64,000 nucleotides of DNA from Chloracidobacterium validum (GCF_018304825.1 NZ_CP072648.1:2339501-2403500); one strand, 5' to 3'. Shown: positions 16,314 through 26,039, counted from the first letter of the stretch. The notes: generated by a model not told the origin, from the sequence alone. A program made the numbers and translations.

Positions 16314-17393
16314 TTACCCTCCAAGGTTCAGTTCAGGAAGTTCAGGGGAGGCCATTGCCGCGACGGAAACCTGTGCGGCCAATCGTTCGGCAATGGATTG
16401 AAAGGCTCTGGCTTGCGTGCTCTGGGGGTAGCCAACGACGACCGGCACGCCACTGTCGCCGCCTTCCCGGACTTCGATGCTCAAGGGAATTTCGCCGAGA
16501 AAAGTCGTTTCAAACTGTTTGGCCATCACCTCGCCGCCACCTTTCCCAAAGATGTAAATTGGCTCTGGGATGTTGGGATGCGTGAAGTAGCTCATGTTTT
16601 CAACAATGCCAAAGATCGGAACGCCGACTTGCTTGAACATGTTGAACGCTTTGCGCACGTCGGCCAGGGCAACTTCCTGTGGTGTTGTCACGAGGACGGC
16701 CCCGGAAACGGGCACAAGCTGCGCGAGGGAAAGCTGGACGTCACCCGTACCAGGCGGCATATCCACCACCAAGTAGTCCAATTCTCCCCACTCGACATCG
16801 CGTAGAAACTGCTGGACAACGCCATGCAGCATCGGCCCACGCATGATGACCGGCTTATCACCCCGGTTGATAAGCCCAATGGACATAAACTTTACGCCGT
16901 GCGCCTCGCGGGGGATGATTTTGTTGCCGCGCACCCGCGGCTCCTCGATGACGCCCATCATGATGGGTACGTTCGGACCGTACACATCGGTGTCAAGCAG
17001 CCCAACGCGCGCGCCGGTCTGGCCAAGTGCCACCGCAAGATTGACCGCCACGGTGGATTTCCCAACCCCACCCTTGCCGGAGCTGACCGCGATGATGTTG
17101 CGAACGCCGGGGATACCCGACTTTTCTGGGACGCCCCGTCCCTGCGGAACCTGGGCTTCCATCTTGACGGTCACCTGTTTGACGCCGGGGATAGCCGCAA
17201 CGACTTCCCGTGCCTGATGTTCGAGCTGCTCCTTGACCGGGCAGGCCGGTGTCGTCAGGACGAAGCGAAACGCAACCGCGCCATTGTCAATCTCGACATC
17301 CCGAATCATGCCCAGTGAGACGACATCCCGATGTAGATCGGGGTCTTGGACGGCGCGCAGTGCATCGAGAATTTGCTGTTCAAGAATTCGCAT
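16314..17393 (-). CDS. mrp: Mrp/ApbC/NBP35-family iron-sulfur carrier ATPase
   Basis: A 359-residue cytoplasmic P-loop ATPase that in relatives carries and delivers Fe-S clusters. It has an N-terminal MIP18/DUF59 domain ('VQDPDLHRDVVSLGMIRDV'), a deviant Walker A 'GKGGVGKST', switch motifs 'DTDVYGPNVP' and 'VVDMPPGTGDVQLSL'. The usual C-terminal C-x-x-C of NBP35 proteins is not obvious here ('VENMSYFTHPNI' in its place), which is unusual. The ATG at 17393 overlaps the TGA of the SufR-like gene (TGATG), implying translational coupling. Confidence 0.93.
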   Translation of the reverse strand: MRILEQQILDALRAVQDPDLHRDVVSLGMIRDVEIDNGAVAFRFVLTTPACPVKEQLEHQAREVVAAIPGVKQVTVKMEAQVPQGRGVPEKSGIPGVRNIIAVSSGKGGVGKSTVAVNLAVALGQTGARVGLLDTDVYGPNVPIMMGVIEEPRVRGNKIIPREAHGVKFMSIGLINRGDKPVIMRGPMLHGVVQQFLRDVEWGELDYLVVDMPPGTGDVQLSLAQLVPVSGAVLVTTPQEVALADVRKAFNMFKQVGVPIFGIVENMSYFTHPNIPEPIYIFGKGGGEVMAKQFETTFLGEIPLSIEVREGGDSGVPVVVGYPQSTQARAFQSIAERLAAQVSVAAMASPELPELNLGG

Positions 17394-18082
17394 CACGAGC
17401 ACTCCCTCTGAAAACTAGCCCGGGGCGACTCCATCAAAGGTGGGAAGACCCGGTACGCGCACGCGCCATCACCATCGGCAATCCGCTGTTCACGGACGAC
17501 CTTGCCGCCTAAGAGGGCTTCGTAAAGTTGGCGCTCCTGCGCGCACAACTCAGAGAAAACTTTGGCAACGTTGAGCGTCGGACAATTGCGCTCAATGAGC
17601 CGAAACGAACCATCGGGGAGAGCTTCATAGTCAGCAAGGTAACCCCGCTCGACCAGAAACTCTGCGAGTTTTGCTACACGTGCGGAAAAATTGAGTGGCT
17701 CAAGCTGCGGCGCAAGGTGACGCAACACCTGCTCGGCCCGCGCGCTGATCACCCGCAGGACGCCTTCCTGCCCAAAACACTGGCGTGTCGTCTGCAACAG
17801 CTCACAGGCCAAGGCGTCATAGCTGTTAGGGAAAAGCTGTGCCGCTTGTGGCGTCAGAGAGTAGTGATGACCCGGCCGCCCCCGCCCGCAAGTGACGACG
17901 CGATAGGCAACATACCCTTGTCGCTCCAGGATTTCCAGATGACGACGGACACTGACCCGCGTCAGTCCAAGCGCCTCGGCCAAGGCTTCACTCGTCATTT
18001 CGCCGTGCTGCTTGAGCAAGCAAATGATGTCATTCCGATGTTCTTTGAGGTGTTCTTTGAGGAGTGTGGCGACCGTTGTCAT
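17393..18082 (-). CDS. SufR-type iron-sulfur transcriptional regulator
   Basis: A 229-residue DNA-binding protein. An N-terminal DeoR/ArsR-like winged helix is visible ('MTSEALAEALGLTRVSVRRH', 'LERQGYVAYRVV'). Three C-terminal cysteines at about 167, 180 and 208 have C-x12-C-x27-C spacing, the same spacing as the cluster ligands of cyanobacterial SufR. It should sense Fe-S status and repress an Fe-S gene, here probably its own operon with mrp. The ATG at 18082 fits the domain; an ATG at 18097 adds five residues. Confidence 0.82.
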   Translation of the reverse strand: MTTVATLLKEHLKEHRNDIICLLKQHGEMTSEALAEALGLTRVSVRRHLEILERQGYVAYRVVTCGRGRPGHHYSLTPQAAQLFPNSYDALACELLQTTRQCFGQEGVLRVISARAEQVLRHLAPQLEPLNFSARVAKLAEFLVERGYLADYEALPDGSFRLIERNCPTLNVAKVFSELCAQERQLYEALLGGKVVREQRIADGDGACAYRVFPPLMESPRASFQRECS

Positions 18083-18092
18083 GGCGAGTGGG

Positions 18093-18121
18093 AGCATGCA
18101 CTAGGTCGCGATTTTTGTCAA
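18093..18121 (-). promoter_or_regulatory. Candidate sigma70 promoter of the sufR-like/mrp operon
   Basis: On the minus strand TTGACA (18121-18116), a 17-base spacer and CATGCT (18098-18093) lie just before the gene. Transcription would begin within a few bases of the ATG at 18082, so the message could be leaderless; no ribosome binding site is visible. Confidence 0.4.
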
Positions 18122-18132
18122 TAAAAAACATT

Positions 18133-18885
18133 TTATTTTTCTAAAATCCCTCTCGATGCCAACTGTAACGCTGCGCTCAGGGTGAAACGCTGTTCATAGA
18201 GCGCCTTGCCGACAATACACCCTTCGATGACGCCAGTTGCCGCCAGGGCGCGAATATCCGAAAGCTCGGCGACGCCCCCGGAAGCGATGATGTGTAAGTC
18301 AGTGAGCCGGGCCAACTCAGCCGTGGCAGTAACATTAACCCCAATGAGCATGCCGTCACGGGCGACATCGGTGTAGATAATCCGTTCCACCCCTTGCGCC
18401 TTGACTTGCTGAGCCAACGCCAGCGGTGAGCGACGGCTATCGGTTTGCCAGCCATGGGTCACAACCTGGTTGTGGCGGGCATCTATCCCAACCACAATGG
18501 CAGCCGACCCGTAGCGCCCCAAGAAATCATCCAGCAGCGCCGGTTGCTCCACGGCGACCGTCCCTAGAATGATGCGTTGCACGCCCAACTCAAACAGCCA
18601 TTCAGCGGCGGCAAGGGATCGGACGCCGCCACCAAACTGAACCGGAATGCCCACACTACGTGCGATGGCAGCCGTGGCGTGCAGGTTTTCGGCGTCTCCG
18701 TCATCGAAAGCGCCGTCTAAGTTGACAACGTGGAGCCACCGCGCGCCTTGGTCGCGCCACTGTTGCGCCACGGCGAGTGGATCGTCGGCGTAAACGGTGG
18801 CGCTGGCCTTCTCGCCCTGGCGCAACCGGACGCATTTGCCCTGGCGCAAATCAATAGCCGGGATCACTTCAAAGACACGGGACAT
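18133..18885 (-). CDS. hisA: HisA: ProFAR isomerase of histidine biosynthesis
   Basis: Isomerises the aminoaldose ProFAR to the aminoketose PRFAR (fourth step of histidine synthesis). The 250-residue (beta/alpha)8 barrel has catalytic Asp in 'PAIDLRQGKCVRL', 'NLDGAFDG'-like 'VVNLDGAFDDGD', 'QFGGGVRS', the second Asp in 'YTDVARDGML' and 'IASGGV'. It starts three bases after the E1 dehydrogenase stop, an unusual pairing that implies one transcript. hisD is elsewhere in the window at 38.7 kb; the other his genes are not here. Confidence 0.96.
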   Translation of the reverse strand: MSRVFEVIPAIDLRQGKCVRLRQGEKASATVYADDPLAVAQQWRDQGARWLHVVNLDGAFDDGDAENLHATAAIARSVGIPVQFGGGVRSLAAAEWLFELGVQRIILGTVAVEQPALLDDFLGRYGSAAIVVGIDARHNQVVTHGWQTDSRRSPLALAQQVKAQGVERIIYTDVARDGMLIGVNVTATAELARLTDLHIIASGGVAELSDIRALAATGVIEGCIVGKALYEQRFTLSAALQLASRGILEK

Positions 18886-18888
18886 GGC

Positions 18889-21012
18889 TCAGTACTCGGC
18901 CAGCGCAACCATCGCGCCAACTAGGTCAGGGATTTGCGGCAAAATGTAATCTTCAACCTGTGGCGCGTAGGCCACAAAGGTATCCAACGCGCCAATCCGC
19001 CGCACCGGCGCATCCAGGTCGTCAAACAGCTCTTCGCCAATCCGCGCGGCAATTTCCGCGCCATAGCCCCAGGAGAGCGACTCCTCATGCGCCACGATAA
19101 CCCGGTTGGTCTTTTTGACCGAAGTGACGATGGTCTCCCAGTCGTAGGGCGCAAGGGTTCGTAAATCAATGACTTCAACTGAAATGTCGTGGCTGCGCTC
19201 CACCTCCTTGGCGGCAACGAGTGACTGCTGCACGAGCGCCCCGTAGGTAATGACGGTCAAGTCCTCGCCTTCCCGTACGACGTTGGCCTTGCCAAACGGA
19301 ATCATGTAATCCGGCCCCGGGTACACGCCCTTGTTATAGGCCTGGCGGTATAAATGCTTGTGTTCCAGAAACATCACCGGGTCATCAGCCCGAATGGCCG
19401 TTCGCAACAAGCCGTTGGCATCCTCAGCCGTTGACGGGAAAACAACGCGCAATCCGGGAATATGGGTGAACAGGGTTTCACCGGACTGGCTGTGATAGAC
19501 CGCCCCCCCCTTGAGATAGCCCCCAATCGGGACACGCACCACCACCGGACACTTGAAGGCTCCATTCGAGCGCCAGCGCAGCAGGGCCAGTTCATTGCGC
19601 AGTTGCATGTAGGCCGGCCAGATGTAATCGAAAAATTGAATCTCGACGACCGGCTTGAAACCGGCCGTGGCCAGCCCGATGGCGCGTCCGATGATGTTGG
19701 CCTCGGCAAGCGGAGCGTTGTACACCCGGTCGCTGCCGTAGAGCCGCTGCAAGTTGTGGGTAACTTTGAAAACTCCCCCCTTGCCCTTGACTTCCTTCAG
19801 GTTTTCCTCGCGGCTGGCATCGGCCACGTCCTCGCCGAAGACCAGGATGCGCGGATCGCGGGCCATTTCATCGCGCAGACAGGCATTGAGGAGGTCCACC
19901 ATGGTGGTTGGCGTCCCTTCCGAATGGGTGCGCGGCGTGTCAAATGCCGGTGACGTTGGGTCCACATCCGGTGAATAGACGTGCAGCGTGGCGGTTTCAG
20001 GCGCGGGCTGCGGACTGGTCAGTGCTCGATCCGTAGCCGCGTTGACTTCACGTTCGACATCGGCGCGCAGGGCAGCCAAGTCGGCCTCGGTCGCAATGCC
20101 CTCGCGGAGCAGGAAATCCGCAAAGGTCACGAGCGGATCGCGGCGGGCGTCGCTTTCACGTTCATGGGGAGTGCGGTAGAGCCGTTCGTCATCAGACAGT
20201 GAATGTGAGTAGGGACGAATGACGTGGGCATGCACCAGAGCCGGCCCTCGTCGCTCGCGGGCGTAAGCCACGGCCGCACGCATCGTTTGGTAGCTGGCCA
20301 GCAGATCCGTGCCGTCCACCTTAAGAACCAACAAGTCAGGATAACTCTGCACCAGGCGCGAAATGCTGCCGCCGGCCGTTTGGACCTCGACCGGCACCGA
20401 AATCGCATAACCATTGTCTTCAATCAAATAGACGACGGGCAGCTTGAGATTGCAGGCCGTGTTGAGCGATTCAAAGAATTCGCCTTCGCTGGTCGTTCCT
20501 TCACCCGCCGAACAGTACACCACCGCATCGGCGGGGAAGGCTTGGCCGAGCGTTGCTTCGTCAAGCTGCAACCTGGACTGCCGGTAGAGCGCCTCAGCAA
20601 AACCGACGGCTTGCAGGAACTGGGTTCCAGTGCAACTGGATTTCGAGACGATATTGAGTGCCTTATGCCCCCAGTGGGAAGGCATTTGGCGTCCGCCGGA
20701 GTTTGGGTCTTCGGCCGCGCCCACGGCTGAAAGCAGCATTTCGGTGGGTGTCATGCCCAGTTCCAAACACAGCGCGCGGTCACGGTAGTAGGCATAGAAC
20801 CAGTCGTACCCCGGCCGCAGGACACGCCCAGCCGCCACCAAAATCGCTTCGTGACCGGCCCCGCTGATTTGGAAAAAGACCTTGTTTTGGCCCTTGAGCT
20901 GAATTTCTTTGTCGTCGAGACGGCGCGACAGCACCATGGTGCGGTACATCGCCATCAAATCCGCCGGCTCCAAACCGGCATACGTCGGATGAAGAACAGG
21001 TTGGGGCTGCAC
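18889..21012 (-). CDS. 2-oxoacid dehydrogenase E1, fused alpha and beta subunits
   Basis: Thiamine-diphosphate decarboxylase component of a pyruvate or branched-chain 2-oxoacid dehydrogenase complex. Residues about 1-335 are the alpha part with the TPP motif '[15 protein letters not shown]...EDNGY'. A linker rich in Thr and Pro follows, then the beta part from about 370 ('[18 protein letters not shown]', '[13 protein letters not shown]'). Most bacteria encode these as two genes. I prefer a GTG start at 21012 because GGAAGGAG lies eight bases upstream; the frame runs back to a GTG at 21063. No E2 or E3 gene is nearby. Confidence 0.9.
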   Translation of the reverse strand: MQPQPVLHPTYAGLEPADLMAMYRTMVLSRRLDDKEIQLKGQNKVFFQISGAGHEAILVAAGRVLRPGYDWFYAYYRDRALCLELGMTPTEMLLSAVGAAEDPNSGGRQMPSHWGHKALNIVSKSSCTGTQFLQAVGFAEALYRQSRLQLDEATLGQAFPADAVVYCSAGEGTTSEGEFFESLNTACNLKLPVVYLIEDNGYAISVPVEVQTAGGSISRLVQSYPDLLVLKVDGTDLLASYQTMRAAVAYARERRGPALVHAHVIRPYSHSLSDDERLYRTPHERESDARRDPLVTFADFLLREGIATEADLAALRADVEREVNAATDRALTSPQPAPETATLHVYSPDVDPTSPAFDTPRTHSEGTPTTMVDLLNACLRDEMARDPRILVFGEDVADASREENLKEVKGKGGVFKVTHNLQRLYGSDRVYNAPLAEANIIGRAIGLATAGFKPVVEIQFFDYIWPAYMQLRNELALLRWRSNGAFKCPVVVRVPIGGYLKGGAVYHSQSGETLFTHIPGLRVVFPSTAEDANGLLRTAIRADDPVMFLEHKHLYRQAYNKGVYPGPDYMIPFGKANVVREGEDLTVITYGALVQQSLVAAKEVERSHDISVEVIDLRTLAPYDWETIVTSVKKTNRVIVAHEESLSWGYGAEIAARIGEELFDDLDAPVRRIGALDTFVAYAPQVEDYILPQIPDLVGAMVALAEY

Positions 21013-21157
21013 GAAACAATCTCCTTCCAAAATGAAGTCTAGGCGCGGTGGGGAGTGCGCCACGCCGCCAGGCGACGGTGTGTAAAGCTGCCTTTTCCTT
21101 CAGTTGCAGACTGTTTTTCAAGCCAAAAATACACAAGTGCAAGACATTCGGTCGTCA

Positions 21158-21194
21158 ATGACCGCATCGCAGGCACATGACCGCATCGCAGGCA
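21158..21194. repeat. 18-bp direct repeat, period 19
   Basis: ATGACCGCATCGCAGGCA occurs twice, separated by a single C, directly after the transporter stop codon. No gene or mobile element explains it. Confidence 0.85.
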
Positions 21195-21196
21195 GG

Positions 21197-22651
21197 TCAC
21201 CAGTAACCTAACCACCGCCACCACAACCCACCAATCGTTAGCCAGATCACTAGGTTGACGAGCGAGGCCGCCAGCCCCAGCCGCCACCACGCGCGCTGTG
21301 TGACATAACCGGCGGCAAAATAAATCGGCGCGGGGGTCGTTCCGTAGTGGGTCAGTCCAGCGCACAAATTCGAGGCATAGGCCAGCCCAAACGCGGACAG
21401 GAGCGGCGGAGCGCCGGCGGCCGTCATGACCACCAGAAAGGGAACGTACATCGCCGTGGCATGGGCTGTGATGCTGGCAAAGGCGTAGTGTGCGTAAAAA
21501 TAGGCAGCGACGAGAACCAATCCGGCAACCGGCCAGGCCCAACCGGCGGCTTGTCCGGCCACGACTTGGGCGAACCGCTCGGTGAGTCCGGTTTCTCCCA
21601 GGGCTTCGGCCAACCGCACCAGCCCACCGTACCAGAGGAAGACATCCCAGGCGAACCGTTCGCCGGTCACATCTTCCCAGGTGAGCACCCCGGTCAGGAG
21701 GAGCGCCCCAACGCCAATCAGCGCCACGACAGCATAGTTGAGCAGCCCTTCCAGACCGACGGCGCGCAGCATCCCGGCAACGCCTGGGATGGCGGGCGTC
21801 AGCCACAGGGCAATCACCAGGGCAAACACCCCGGCCAAAACCTGCTCGGCGGAGCTGAGTGGACCGAGCCGGTCCAGTTCGGACTGCGCGAGACGGGGAG
21901 CGTCAGGAGTCTGGGTAATTTCCGGGGGGAATAGGCGATAGAGCAACGGCGGCACGAGCGCCAGCGAGACGAGCGCCGGGAGGAGTCCGCCGACAAACCA
22001 TCCACCATAGGTCAAGTCCACACCGGCAGCGGTTTTGGCTAACCTGGCAATGAGGACGTTTGAGGCCTGGCCGGTCAGGAACATGGCGCAGGCAATCACT
22101 TCGCACTGATACACCATGACGACCAAAAACGCGCCCAACCGACGCGCCGTTGGACCGGGGTGCGAGTCATAGGCCTCAGCAATGCTCTTCACGATTGGAA
22201 ACAGCACCCCCCCGGCCCGCGCGCCATTCGATGGAATGGCCGCGGCCAGGACGACATCGGTTGCCACCAAGGCATAGCCCAGCCCCAATGTTCGGCGACC
22301 CAGGACGCGGATGAACCAAAAGGCCAGCCGTCTTCCCAAACCGGTGTGCGTCATGGCACGCGCCATGAGGCACGCGGCCAGCACGAGCCAGACCGTTGGA
22401 TCGCCATAGCCGGCCAGCGCCGACTTCGGCGCAAGCGCCCCGGTGACGGTGGCAGCCACGACTCCCAGAAAAACGACCAACCCACCCGGCGCGGGTTGCA
22501 CGATAAGGCCGGCAATCACGGCCGCGAAGACGCCGGCCAGCGGACGCGCATTCGCCGCCAAATCGCCTGGGCAAAGCGCCCAGGCCGCGCCGCCAATACT
22601 GATGGTCAACAGCCAGCGCCATCGCGTGGCTATCTTGGGAAGCTGCGTCAT
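21197..22651 (-). CDS. DASS-family dicarboxylate/anion transporter (SLC13-like)
   Basis: A 484-residue inner-membrane protein with about 12-14 hydrophobic segments. It resembles the divalent anion:Na+ symporter family, including 2-oxoglutarate/malate translocators ('AAIPSNGARAGGVLFPIV', 'WDVFLWYGGLVRLAEAL', 'YFYAHYAFASITAHATAM'). Likely substrates are C4 or C5 dicarboxylates, by family only. It lies on the same strand as, and upstream of, the E1 dehydrogenase gene, so they could share metabolism. It is divergent from the acyl-CoA dehydrogenase. Confidence 0.88.
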   Translation of the reverse strand: MTQLPKIATRWRWLLTISIGGAAWALCPGDLAANARPLAGVFAAVIAGLIVQPAPGGLVVFLGVVAATVTGALAPKSALAGYGDPTVWLVLAACLMARAMTHTGLGRRLAFWFIRVLGRRTLGLGYALVATDVVLAAAIPSNGARAGGVLFPIVKSIAEAYDSHPGPTARRLGAFLVVMVYQCEVIACAMFLTGQASNVLIARLAKTAAGVDLTYGGWFVGGLLPALVSLALVPPLLYRLFPPEITQTPDAPRLAQSELDRLGPLSSAEQVLAGVFALVIALWLTPAIPGVAGMLRAVGLEGLLNYAVVALIGVGALLLTGVLTWEDVTGERFAWDVFLWYGGLVRLAEALGETGLTERFAQVVAGQAAGWAWPVAGLVLVAAYFYAHYAFASITAHATAMYVPFLVVMTAAGAPPLLSAFGLAYASNLCAGLTHYGTTPAPIYFAAGYVTQRAWWRLGLAASLVNLVIWLTIGGLWWRWLGYW

Positions 22652-22804
22652 GGGACGGAGTGGTACGTCACAACCGGGGTTGGCCTTGATGATATTTTGG
22701 CTTATCGTTGAATAAGGTTTTTTTATACAGTCGAATCAGGGTGAGGCGGTTCGGCTAAACGTTCGTTTTCTTTCGCCGTTCGTCGGCAACAAGGAGTCAA
22801 GCCC

Positions 22805-23959
22805 ATGGGACTTATGCACATTGACCTCACGGAAGAACAAACCCGAATCAAGTTTTCCGTCCGCGAGTTTGCGGAAGCGGAGATCGCGCCCCACGTGATG
22901 GCGTGGGATGAGCCACAACAATTCCCGGTCGAACTTCAACCCAAACTGGCTGAAATGGGGCTGATGGGGATTATCTTTCCCGAAGCGTACGGTGGAGCCG
23001 GTTTGGGTTATATCGAATACGCCACGATTATTGAAGAGTTGGCGCGCGTGGACCCGTCTGTTGCGTTGGGTGTCGCGGCCCACAATTCACTTGGGACAAA
23101 CCATATTTTCACCGCCGGCACACCTGCGCAGCGCGAGTCGTTTGTGATCCCACTGGCGCGGGGTGAGAAGCTGGGCGCGTGGGCGCTGACCGAGCCGGGT
23201 TCGGGCAGTGATGCGGCTGGGTTGGCCACGACGGCCGTGCGGCAAAACGGTCACTTTATCCTCAACGGCAACAAAAATTTCATCACGCATGCCAGTTATG
23301 CCGACACGTGCGTCGTGCTGGCCAAAACCGACCGCTCCAAGGGAACGCACGGTATTTCGGCGTTCATCGTACCGACTGACACACCAGGCTTCGTCCGGGG
23401 CAAGAAGGAAAACAAGCTGGGGATGCGGGCTTCGGATACGGCCAGTCTGGCTTTCGTGGATATGAAAGTGCCAGCCGACCACCTGCTTGGCAAGGAAAAT
23501 GAAGGCTTCGTGGACGCGCTCAAAATTCTCGACGGGGGACGGATTTCCATTGCCGGACTGTCGGTTGGCATTGCCCAGGGCGCATATGAGTCGGCCGTGC
23601 GCTACGCCAAGGAACGGCACTCGTTCGGTCGGCCGATTGCTGAATTTCAGGCCATTCAATGGAAATTGGCCGACATGGCCACGCAAATTGAAGCGGCGCG
23701 GTTGCTGACTTGGCGGGCGGCAGCGATGAAAGACGCGGGCAAGCGGACGACGCGGGAATCCGCCATGGCGAAGCTGTACGCTTCAGAAGTAGCCGTCAAG
23801 GTAGCCGAGGAGGCGATCCAGATTCACGGTGGCTACGGATACACGAAAGACTACCCGGCCGAAAAGTTCTGGCGCGACGCCAAGCTGTGTACGATTGGGG
23901 AAGGCACATCGGAGATTCAGCGGCTCGTCATCGCGCGCGAAATTCTGCGCCAGCACTGA
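22805..23959 (+). CDS. Acyl-CoA dehydrogenase
   Basis: FAD enzyme introducing the alpha-beta double bond in acyl-CoA during fatty or amino-acid degradation. The 384-residue protein has the two family signatures '[16 protein letters not shown]' and '[20 protein letters not shown]'. The catalytic Glu lies in the C-terminal '[19 protein letters not shown]', the position used by short- and medium-chain enzymes. AAGGAG lies nine bases before the ATG. It stands alone on the plus strand and ends in a clear terminator. Chain-length preference cannot be read from sequence. Confidence 0.95.
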   Translation: MGLMHIDLTEEQTRIKFSVREFAEAEIAPHVMAWDEPQQFPVELQPKLAEMGLMGIIFPEAYGGAGLGYIEYATIIEELARVDPSVALGVAAHNSLGTNHIFTAGTPAQRESFVIPLARGEKLGAWALTEPGSGSDAAGLATTAVRQNGHFILNGNKNFITHASYADTCVVLAKTDRSKGTHGISAFIVPTDTPGFVRGKKENKLGMRASDTASLAFVDMKVPADHLLGKENEGFVDALKILDGGRISIAGLSVGIAQGAYESAVRYAKERHSFGRPIAEFQAIQWKLADMATQIEAARLLTWRAAAMKDAGKRTTRESAMAKLYASEVAVKVAEEAIQIHGGYGYTKDYPAEKFWRDAKLCTIGEGTSEIQRLVIAREILRQH

Positions 23960-23986
23960 ATCACGTTACGCCGCACTTGCCACCTG

Positions 23987-24026
23987 CCGGGAGCGCTGGG
24001 ACCTTGTGCGCCGCGCTCCCGGTTTT
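23987..24026 (+). terminator. Intrinsic terminator after acyl-CoA dehydrogenase
   Basis: A 10-bp stem CCGGGAGCGC / GCGCTCCCGG with a 16-base loop is followed by TTTTG, 27 bases after the stop codon. Confidence 0.75.
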
Positions 24027-24036
24027 GTCATTGGTG

Positions 24037-24798
24037 TTAGGGGGCTAGAACCCACCAATCTTCGATTGGGGACTGAGAGCGCCCTTTGCCTTGCGGCTGG
24101 ACTGCTTCACACGGGTAAACAGTGCAATATGTGCCATGATTTTCACAGCGTAAACCCTTGGCAAAGTCACTACATCTGAATCCGGTCACATTCCCCAGTC
24201 CATCCTTCAGCGGCTCGCAATTCTGATTTGGACAACCGCTCTTACTGCCTTGATCGTTCTCATTATCTAGGCTTCGGCCCAACGTTGGGGCGATTTCCCG
24301 GTTCCACAGCTTGCCGTTTGAAAACTCGGCGCGCTCAACGGCAAAAACCAGGAGCCGCGACTGCCCTCGATAATTGTTCTCAAAGGTATCAAGCGGTAAT
24401 CCATAGTTGAGCCGCCCGACAAAGGATGTCAGTTCCGCGAGGTTTGACTTTTTGAGTTCGGCAACCACCACGGCTGGGATGCGGCGTGGCGTGACAGTTC
24501 CACTTTCCAGCAAGTTGCCAGTTTGAACGTCAAACAGTAACCACGTTAGCTGCAGGTTTAGAATGGTGTTACCGGTGTGATTACGTGTAATAAAAAATCT
24601 TACTGCATAAGGATTTGCCGTCTGTGAAACAGCGTGGACGTAAATATCGGCATCCTGACAACCAGGTAGGATGTCCGGCGCAATGGTCAAGGAGTCGGCC
24701 GGCGGTGGCGGTGTTGGCCGCTCATCACCGAGGACTGAGCAAAGTAACGGCCACACAACGAAGATACTACATAACCACACTTGTAGAGCAGTTCGCAT
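24037..24798 (-). CDS. Secreted cysteine-rich hypothetical protein
   Basis: A 253-residue protein with a signal peptide (residues 1-24, 'LQVWLCSIFVVWPLLCSVLG'). A middle domain rich in beta-strand-like sequence follows, then a C-terminal segment with six cysteines in about 40 residues ('SGCPNQNCEP', 'RCSDFAKGLRC', 'YCTVYPCEA'). The cysteines suggest disulfides or a metal site outside the cytoplasm. The ATG at 24798 follows GGGAGG by six bases. I do not recognise the family. It converges on the acyl-CoA dehydrogenase terminator. Confidence 0.7.
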   Translation of the reverse strand: MRTALQVWLCSIFVVWPLLCSVLGDERPTPPPPADSLTIAPDILPGCQDADIYVHAVSQTANPYAVRFFITRNHTGNTILNLQLTWLLFDVQTGNLLESGTVTPRRIPAVVVAELKKSNLAELTSFVGRLNYGLPLDTFENNYRGQSRLLVFAVERAEFSNGKLWNREIAPTLGRSLDNENDQGSKSGCPNQNCEPLKDGLGNVTGFRCSDFAKGLRCENHGTYCTVYPCEAVQPQGKGRSQSPIEDWWVLAP

Positions 24799-24879
24799 GA
24801 CGCACCTCCCTTTGAAGTTAAGAACCAATACCTAACTGACGGACCTGGGAACAGGTATGGCTGCCTACAGTTCCAAGTT

Positions 24880-25518
24880 TTACTTCGGCCGAGGTTGCCA
24901 GTCAACCGTACGGCCGGTCTTGGCTTCAGACTCTAGAAACGCCTGGGTAAAGGCGCGAATGGAGGCAATGCCGGCCGCGCCAGCCGCAGCCACCAGGGGC
25001 GCGTTGTCACGATTGACGCCCCCCAGAGCAAACAGCGGCAATGTCGTTTCGCGGGCGAGCGCAGCAAAAGCCTCCAGGCCCAACACCGGCTTGTTACCGG
25101 AAGGAAAGACGGGGCCGCATACAGCAAAGTCAGCCGCATCCTCTGCCGCAGCAATCTCAGCCCGGTTGTGGGTTGAAACGGCAATCAAAAAGCCGGGCGG
25201 CACACACCGCCGCACCACGGCCGGCGGCAGCGACCGGGCCGTAAGATGGACGCCGTGGGCACCGGCCGCATAAGCCACGTCCAAACGGTCGTTGACGAGA
25301 AGTTTTGTGCGCGAGCCGGACAACGCCGCAACCATGGCGGCGGCCATCTGTGTCAACGCGCGCGCCGAAAGGTCCTTTTCGCGGAGTTGCAGGTAGTCAA
25401 TGCCCTGGGCGGCAGCGAAGCACGCCAGTCTAACAAGCCGCTGTCGGGCCGTAGCTTCGTCGTAGGCTTCACCGGCATGGAAAAGCTGTTGGCGGTCGGT
25501 GATGAGGTAACGACGCAT
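24880..25518 (-). CDS. Thiamine-phosphate synthase (ThiE/TenI family)
   Basis: Joins the pyrimidine and thiazole halves of thiamine. The 212-residue barrel starts 'MRRYLITDRQQL' and has 'YLQLREKDL', 'LLVNDRLDVAYAAGAHGVHL' and 'CGPVFPSGNKPVLGLEAF', all matching ThiE. The phosphate-binding 'ALGGVN' loop is present. Some TenI relatives with similar motifs act as thiazole tautomerases, so the exact reaction is not certain. No other thi gene lies nearby. Confidence 0.85.
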   Translation of the reverse strand: MRRYLITDRQQLFHAGEAYDEATARQRLVRLACFAAAQGIDYLQLREKDLSARALTQMAAAMVAALSGSRTKLLVNDRLDVAYAAGAHGVHLTARSLPPAVVRRCVPPGFLIAVSTHNRAEIAAAEDAADFAVCGPVFPSGNKPVLGLEAFAALARETTLPLFALGGVNRDNAPLVAAAGAAGIASIRAFTQAFLESEAKTGRTVDWQPRPK

Positions 25519-25614
25519 ATTGAAGTTGTTTGAGTTGAGGTCGTCTAAGCAGCTCTAAGCGTCTGGCGACTGGTGCCCGTCCACACTTCAAGCGCCAGAT
25601 CATTTATCCCCGGC

Positions 25615-26034
25615 TCATCGTTGGCCGAGGAGCGTAATTGCCGTTCCACGCCAGGCAATGGGCATGGTGCCGGCGTCGCCCACAACGTGCATGTGCGTGG
25701 TGTCTCCGACCGTGTAAAGTGTGACATCTTCAATGATGCCGATGGCTGGCGAGGGGTGGACAAAGTGGCTCACCTTGGCGGTCACACCCTGCTCACGCAG
25801 CGCGGTGGCTTCGTCGAGCAAAGCCGCCCGGGTGGCTTCTGGTATGTCAAGCGCGGCAATCGCCTCTTCATCCTGCACGAGCGCCATGCTGCCATCGGCG
25901 TCCACACTCCAAAGGTATGGAATGTCGAGAAGGAAATGCAGGTGTTCAGGCTGGGCATAAACGCCTAGAATCTGGCAACCGAACACGTGCTTGACGACGT
26001 GCTCCTGGTGCTTCGTAAGCTGTCGGATTTCCAT
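25615..26034 (-). CDS. Conserved hypothetical protein
   Basis: A 139-residue acidic soluble protein without signal peptide or membrane segment. It reads as an alpha/beta protein with a central helical part ('EATRAALLDEATALREQGV') and a C-terminal 'TMPIAWRGTAITLLG'. I know no family for it. Its ATG is only five bases from the ATG of the divergent transglutaminase gene, so their promoters must overlap the opposite coding regions, or one start is further inside. Confidence 0.6.
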   Translation of the reverse strand: MEIRQLTKHQEHVVKHVFGCQILGVYAQPEHLHFLLDIPYLWSVDADGSMALVQDEEAIAALDIPEATRAALLDEATALREQGVTAKVSHFVHPSPAIGIIEDVTLYTVGDTTHMHVVGDAGTMPIAWRGTAITLLGQR

Positions 26035-26039
26035 AAGCC

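Noticed and set aside
22701-22724. Hairpin plus T-run before the acyl-CoA dehydrogenase
   Set aside because: The stem is only five A/T-rich pairs and no plus-strand gene precedes it, so a terminator call is not supported.
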